DNA of 24,464 nucleotides from positions 28,327,961 through 28,352,424 of the forward strand of contig CM044502.1 of assembly GCA_024364805.1 (NCBI GenBank), given 5' to 3'. Below the pieces are notes generated by a model. It did no database searches. It was not told the origin of the DNA and saw only the letters and a list, made by a program, of their open reading frames with translations. Position 1 is the first letter of the stretch, and every line of letters begins with the position of its first letter. Of this stretch, positions 18,812 through 24,464 are shown piece after piece. Both the position numbers and the translations under genes were made by a program. Origin of the DNA: Euprymna scolopes. Its lineage: Eukaryota > Mollusca > Cephalopoda > Sepiida > Sepiolidae.

Positions 18812-18997
18812 TGTGAGAGCTGGATGGCCTTCTTCAACAACGAGAATGGACAAGAAACTACAGAGCGTCGCACACTGAGACAGCGACGAGCGGTGTCAAC
18901 TCACCATCAAAATCCGAATACTGTTGTCTTGTGCACTATCTGTGCAAAGGTGTGTAAATCACGTATCGGTCTTCACATCAACGGAGTCACAGAATAA
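18812..18997 (+). pseudogene. Retroelement C-terminal zinc-knuckle fragment
   Basis: A single open frame of 61 codons reads ESWMAFFNNENGQETTERRT early and VVLCTICAKVCKSRIGLHIN at the end, then stops at 18995-18997. An Arg-rich stretch followed by CxxCxxxCxSRIGLxxH is the common C-terminal tail of several invertebrate non-LTR reverse transcriptases. The last His is replaced by Asn. The fragment has no upstream reverse transcriptase in frame. It belongs to a different LINE group from 1985-2600, whose C-terminus is of another type. Confidence 0.5.
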
Positions 18998-19048
18998 ATA
19001 ATCAAATGATATAGAAGACATCGTCATTCACATGGATGGACTACCATT

Positions 19049-19488
19049 ACTAACTAACTAATCAAACTATATAACTAACTAACTAATAAAACTATATAAC
19101 TAACTAATAAAACTAACAAACTAATCAACCTAACTAACTAACTAACAAACTAACTAATTTACTAATCAAACTAACTAATCAAACTAACTAACTAACAAAG
19201 AAATCAAACGTACTAACAAACTAATCAAACTAACTAACTAACTTATTACTCAAATTAACTAACTAACTAACTCATAAAAAAACTAGCTTACTAATAAAAC
19301 TAAATAACTAATAAAACAAACTCACTTACTAATCAAACTAACTTACTAACTAATCAAACTAACTAACTAATCAAACTTACTAAAAAACTAATGAAACTAA
19401 CTAACTAACTTACTAATAAAACTGACTAACTAATAAGACAAAGTAACTTACTAATCAAACTAACTAAATAAATAGTCAAACAAACTAA
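19049..19488. repeat. (CTAA)n tetranucleotide array
   Basis: About 440 bp of CTAA repeats interspersed with ATCAAA, giving a higher-order word of roughly CTAACTAATCAAA. Interruptions are frequent. It joins the LTR-like copy at 19484 without spacer and seems to sit where the remaining left part of that copy should be. Confidence 0.92.
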
Positions 19489-19967
19489 TCTTCTACCCTT
19501 CGCCCCTAAGGGACTCTCCTCTCTAACTGATTATGTCAAAGCTTGGCTGATCAACTGACTGACTGACTAACTCTCTAGCTGATTGAATAAAATCTGAACC
19601 CATAGAATCCTATATGGAGAAATGTCCTTTGTCTATGACGTCAGAAGTGTGTTTTCAAACGTGACTAATTTCACGTGGCTTTTTGTATGCTTGTCAAAAC
19701 ACACTTTTGAAAACAAAAGAATTCTAACCTAACCTATTTTTTAACCTAAACTATTTTTAAACAATACATTTGAACTTGAATTGTCCATATTTTAACTGAC
19801 CTTTTAATATTTAGATTTCTAAAAGAATCAGACAATCGACTTAATTTCTAACATTCCATTTCTTTACCTTGCCTAAAGGGTTCGATTCTAGGAGTATTCT
19901 AATCACATTTTCATTTATCTGGTATCCTTATTTACATGGAAAGGGGACAGCTCCTTTCCGTTTAATA
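19484..19967 (-). repeat. LTR-like dispersed repeat, copy 2
   Basis: This copy aligns with 12525-13083. Shared blocks are CTAATCTTCTA, CTTCGCC(T/C)CTAAGG, the CRE plus nested palindrome, TTAGATTTCTAAAA, AGGGTTCGATTCTA, and the foldback near the end (GGAAAGG / CCTTTCC around 19938-19957). The part of copy 1 left of 12525, including its AATAAA, is not visible here; the (CTAA)n array occupies that place. Treated as an old LTR-kin fossil without coding capacity. Confidence 0.5.
19636..19706. promoter_or_regulatory. CRE motif and nested palindrome, copy 2
   Basis: A perfect TGACGTCA (19636-19643) is followed by arms AAGTGTGTTTT (19645-19655) and AAAACACACTT (19696-19706), with ACGTGA and TCACGT nested inside. 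The outer stem is 11 bp here against 9 bp in copy 1. The pairing is kept while the base sequence differs slightly. Confidence 0.45.
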
Positions 19968-20587
19968 CTTTGATAAAATTGTTTCAAAATGCATTATTAT
20001 TATATTATGAACTAAGGTTTGTCTTAAATCGGAGAGCGATATTTATGATTTTGCAGATGTTGATAGATTGAGCTAGAATTTACAAGATGCGTAGTGAAGC
20101 GGTGCCAGAAGGTAGTAGTTGTAACATAATTGAAACTATCAGTTTTGTATATCATTCTCTGATAGTAATGATTATAAAAAGATGAACTTAATCACAAGTA
20201 AAACATCTTTTATACCTTTATTGTATTTATCAAATACAGCAGTAGACTTGTAAATTATTGCTGCTCTCCCTTTTCACTCCATCAAAGCATATCTCCTATC
20301 TCTCATATCGTTATCGTGAATTTAATCTTAATATATCTCATTCACAGTGAGCTCCAAATTATATACTAGTTATACAATCACCCAAAATCAATCTCAGGGT
20401 ACAAACACTTTGTTATGATCTCATGTTTCTGACTTTTTAACTTAGATAAAAGTGTAATATCTGTTCTGATGTCACGATTACGTTATTATGTCCTTGGTAA
20501 AAACAAGAAGAAATGCTTTCAGACGGTGGATTTAAGTTATTGTTCAAATGTAAAGATTCCTTTCTGGGGAGCTGAATTTACTAAATT
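19968..20587. other. Spacer, nothing recognised
   Basis: AT-rich unique-looking sequence without a recognisable gene or repeat. Confidence 0.4.
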
Positions 20588-20611
20588 TAACCCTAACCCT
20601 AACCCTAACCC
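20588..20611. repeat. Short interstitial telomeric tract (TAACCC)4
   Basis: Four perfect tandem copies of TAACCC, the complement of the animal telomere repeat TTAGGG. Short tracts like this are found inside chromosomes where breaks were repaired. It does not by itself mean that a chromosome end is near. The open frame 20469-20675 reads through it and is not a gene. Confidence 0.9.
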
Positions 20612-20906
20612 ACCCTTTATTTTAAGTCTGCTCTATATATTGAGAATTATTTTTACACAGTTTCAATCGATGTAATCTCCGATAATCTTCATGTTTATCT
20701 TGTTGAATCTACACGGAATTTCGAAGAGGATACTTTTATGTAATATACAGTACTACTTTGCCATGGCTGATGGAACGAGAACATGTTACTCTTGATTGAA
20801 ACGTTGCGAAAATAGCACAATAAATGAGAACAGTATACCGAATAACCCAAATAATACGGATCTTTTCGTTATTGTTAAGTTGCTTCACGCTTTGTCTGGA
20901 GCGATT
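20612..20906. other. Spacer, nothing recognised
   Basis: No motif of note up to the proposed Helitron start. Confidence 0.35.
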
Positions 20907-21805
20907 TCCATAATTTATATATGTATAAAAGTTTTGTGTATGTGTGCGTGTGTGTCTGTGTACATTTCTCTACCAAATAAGTCTTTCAATTTTCTGTCTA
21001 TAGATTATGGATTTGACATAAATAGTATTGAGATTTGGGAAAATCTTAATCAGTTTCGGTCAGAAATTTGGCTGTCAAGTGGTCAATGTTCAACGATTTG
21101 ACCTTTGAAAATTCTACCAAACTCCTCCGCCAATTTTACGTATAAACACTTCAAATTTTAAATTTAGGCTATTTGGACACGGATCAAACTTTATAATTTT
21201 ATTTGAGCCCCAAAAATAAATGTTAAGGGGTCAAAATTGGGGTCAAAATTTATAAATTTTTTAACTCTGCGATCGATACCAAATTACTCAGCAAATTTCT
21301 GGTCTAAATATTTTAAATTAGGGCAAGCTTTAAAAAAATCGAGCTGCCAAGGGGTTAAAGTTCTAAGGATTTGACCTTTGCGGTGTCTAGCCAGATAATC
21401 AGCCAATTTTGGGTCTAAACATTTAAAATGTTTACATAATGCGTATTCAGGCATGCGGCAAGCATTTTAATCAGTTTTGGGGCGAAAATGTGGATGCCAA
21501 AAGGTCACAGTTGACAGAGTTGACTTTTGCAGGTTCTACCAAATTTCACCACCAATTTGAAATTTTAGATATAGGTAACTTGGATATGGGTAAAACTTTT
21601 TATTTTGATTTGAGATCAAAATTATAAATGTTAAGGGGTCAAAATTGGGGTCTAAGTTATGAAAAAAATTACCTCTGCGGTCTCTACAGAATTACTCAGA
21701 AAATTTTTGGTCTAAACATTTGAAATCTTACATAACGTGTATTCACACGTAGGGCAAGTTATGAACACTACATAGGGCCCGAGCAAAGCCGGGCTGAACT
21801 GCTAG
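20907..21805 (+). mobile_element. Non-autonomous Helitron
   Basis: The 3' end is diagnostic: GCCCG...CCGGGC stem (about 21778-21795, containing GAGCAAAGCCGGGC), then CTAG at 21802-21805 followed by T. Helitrons end in a short GC-rich hairpin and CTRR and insert between A and T. The 5' end is less certain. TCCATAATTTATATATG at 20907, followed by GTATAAAAG and a GT-rich stretch, looks like many Helitron starts, but the base before TC is T, not the expected A. No Rep/helicase protein is encoded, so it depended on other copies. The interior carries a 408-bp direct duplication (same block at 21218 and 21626) and five copies of a shorter word. The open frames within it are artefacts. Confidence 0.75.
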
Positions 21806-22519
<714 letters not shown>

Positions 22520-22900
22520 TTAAATCATCTGAGCTTCAATCTATGCACCCCCCAGCCAAACTTTCAAGAAAATCACTATTAATAATTTCACACACTATTT
22601 ATCTGTGCCTAAACCTAAATGTAGATTCAACGAACAAAGCTTCTTTCTTAGAATTGCACTCCTGTGAAACTCTCTTTCGATTGGCTGCTTTCCAGCTGAC
22701 TACAATCTGATTGTCTTCAAGTCCAACGTAAACAAGTTCTTGACGAACTGTCCACCTAAGTAATCCAATTTACGAAATTCCCACTACTTATGTTTACTAC
22801 GCTATAATCACTTGTACTAATGTATAACCATTAACCCTTATCCTCGAGTGGCACATATCTATCCCGTAGTTGACGACTACCTTAAGTGTCAGTTACTTTC
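22520..22900 (+). pseudogene. LINE 3' end, second copy of the 1985-2600 family
   Basis: From 22531 the sequence parallels 2291-2640: GAGCTTCAATCT...CACCCCCC, then the ATTTATCTGTGCCTAAA block, the frame FFLRIALL...NSLSIG, and CFPADYNLIVFKSNVNKFL (about 22687-22743). The matching residues in the other copy read CFPTDYNLDVFKSNINKVL. A 3' UTR block around GAGTGGC (22846-22852) also agrees. It is shorter at its 5' side than the first copy, with a stop inside the readable block. Confidence 0.75.
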
Positions 22901-24160
22901 TGGAATAGTTTGATGATACAACATTTTTTCAAAAATCTGAACAAGTCAACTATTTTAATACTAAGATGAAAGTATAAACGTTCGAAAACGCGTAGTTAAT
23001 TGGAAGTATTTCAAGCATTGAATGATAAACCTTTCTAATACGATGGAGATCGGCGAGCAATATATTCTCTATGGGAAAGAGACTGTAGAAACGTGAGAAG
23101 CTAATTGGATGTATTCTTCTGTTTGCTTTGATTTGCAGTATTTATTTACTTTTCATTGTTAAGTTCTGAGAAATTTAATCGAATATTTTTAAATAATTCT
23201 GACAAATGCACTACAAAAAATATGGATGTAGTTGTCTTCATTCTTTAAACTAATTGTTGAAATAGTAGTCTCACCCAGTAGCTCCAATTTGTTTCTTTCC
23301 AAATGTAATACAATTCAGTTCGGTATATTTGTAGCATATATTTGACAGCAAACATACTGTATTATAAATAGATATGTTATGTTTTTATATTTCTTGTATA
23401 TTGAAGAAGACAGCTATCGGTAAACGAAGTAATGAGGATCGAATATTATTATTGAAAGAAAATTCTGCGAATTGAACGCAGTTATTGAAAGTTAAAATGA
23501 AAAAGTCAGTCTGAGGAGTCCGACTCTGTCGGGAAGAGAGGAGCAGTTAGTTCGGCAGAGCGGACCGGGTAAACTGACAGAGTGTGCCGAAACTCTTTAG
23601 AAAGTGAAGATGTCAGGAAAAGACGACAATTTACCAACGTAGCAGATATCGGATTCCAACCACCAGCTGGATGAATAAACGTCTTGTATTTGTTATAAAG
23701 CCTTTTGTCTTTGTTTGTCATTCAACCACAAGGTAATGTGTTTTGTCTTCACTCTCTTGTAGAAAGAACTTTGTATGAAAGAACCCTTTCCAAAGGTGGA
23801 CCGTACCGCCATCTTCGGTTATGCATCTCCCTCTTATTTAAAGAACTTCCATTTCAATTATCTTCACTAGTATCTTTCAGCTTCATTGTCATGAGAACTG
23901 CTCCCTCTATCTCTTCTATTATAAAGGTGAACTCCTACAAATATTGGATTTCAACTCGTCTCTGTGTAACCCAATATGTTCTGCACGATACAGTATTTTA
24001 ATTGGATAATTTTGAATGTCTATATCAGTACCTTGTAGTGATTTGTTGCAAAACAAGGCAACTGACAAATCAATTAACGATATCAAACATAGAATCATTC
24101 AATAGATCGTTTATTATGACGATTAATGGGCACACCCTGATGCTCACATTATTCATACAC

Positions 24161-24161
<1 letters not shown>
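22901..24161. other. Spacer with one GC-richer, LTR-end-like patch
   Basis: No gene recognised. At 23505-23735 the base composition rises in GC. It holds foldbacks CCGAC (23520-23524) / GTCGG (23528-23532) and TTCGGCA (23551-23557) / TGCCGAA (23585-23591), and an AATAAA at 23674-23679. That layout would fit the end of an LTR or a 3' UTR but is not enough to name one. Open frames 23506-23721 (minus) and 23705-24001 (plus) have no domain I recognise. Confidence 0.35.
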
Positions 24162-24239
<78 letters not shown>

Positions 24240-24240
24240 A
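24162..24240. repeat. Compound microsatellite (TA)n-(TG)n
   Basis: A TA run of about 22 units changes into a TG run with two interruptions. It is the same form as 241-298. Confidence 0.97.
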
Positions 24241-24464
24241 TTAATTAATACGAAAAAAGATGTAAAAGCAAAAAGGGAATTTCTCAATATAGGAGCTAGT
24301 TTTAGCCAGATCAAGGCAGTCAAGCAGACAGGTTCGAGCAGTCAGCAAAGACAGTCGGAAAGAGTTGACATGATCAGAGTAGGGTCCGTTTTGAAGGGGA
24401 GGGAGAACATTTAACCATGTAGAAACGAAATGTATCTCTCCTCCTCGCTAATATATGTTATAAG
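24241..24464. other. Terminal spacer
   Basis: Contains repeated CAGTCA/CAGACAG-like words (about 24317-24357) and a lone B-box-like GGTTCGAGC without an A box. Nothing is supported. Confidence 0.3.

Noticed and set aside
23510-23540. Hammerhead ribozyme (CTGAGGAG, stem, then GGGAAGAG)
   Set aside because: Stem II could form, but the essential GAAA is replaced by GAAG or AGAG out of register, and no stem III is visible.
24317-24360. LTR or tRNA-like element from CAGTCA/CAGACAG words and GGTTCGAGC
   Set aside because: Only a lone B-box-like string and a short word repeat occur. There is no A box and no element ends within the window.

Overview
The window looks like intergenic, repeat-dense animal DNA. 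It has no operons, no convincing long ORF and no intron-exon gene. Long compound (AT)n-(GT)n microsatellites, tRNA-derived SINE heads (one beginning TGGCCCGGTTGG), LINE 3' ends, mariner, Merlin and Helitron relics, and 5S- and U2-derived repeats all fit an invertebrate. A mollusc, probably a coleoid cephalopod such as an octopus, is my best guess; this is inference and the sequence does not prove it. I found no intact protein-coding gene of the host.

Layout. 1-1230: AT-rich spacer with two compound microsatellites. 1230-2600: a tRNA-headed SINE, then the 3' end of a CR1/Jockey-like LINE. 2660-5000: a very AT-rich, T-biased block containing a diverged tandem repeat with a period of roughly 430-475 bp. 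5000-7030: plain spacer. 7035-7109: two adjacent hairpins, one nearly perfect. 7541-7629: a 5S rRNA-derived fragment. 7806-8978: the most unusual segment, five tandem units on the minus strand. Two of them start with about 50 nt of U2 snRNA 5' sequence, and all carry several strong stem-loops. 9446-9790: a second LINE fragment. 11565-12370: a decayed Merlin (ISXO2/IS1595-like) transposase. 12419-13083: an LTR-like dispersed repeat. 13705-14950: a complete-length but dead mariner with matching terminal inverted repeats. 14965-15026: a hairpin with pre-miRNA-like geometry. 15417-17017: two tRNA-like heads and A-rich or CT-rich tracts. 17230-18560: a strongly degenerate tandem array. 18812-18997: the zinc-knuckle-like tail of another retroelement. 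19049-19488: a (CTAA)n array running straight into a second copy of the LTR-like repeat (19484-19967). 20588-20611: a short interstitial telomeric tract. 20907-21805: a non-autonomous Helitron ending at an (AT)54 microsatellite. 22520-22900: a third LINE 3' end. 24162-24240: the last compound microsatellite.

Nothing here works together as a pathway. The interest lies in the small-RNA-derived repeats (5S, U2, tRNA) packed with foldback structures, and in two ancient tandem arrays that no standard family explains. All family assignments were made by eye from motifs and need a homology search to confirm.
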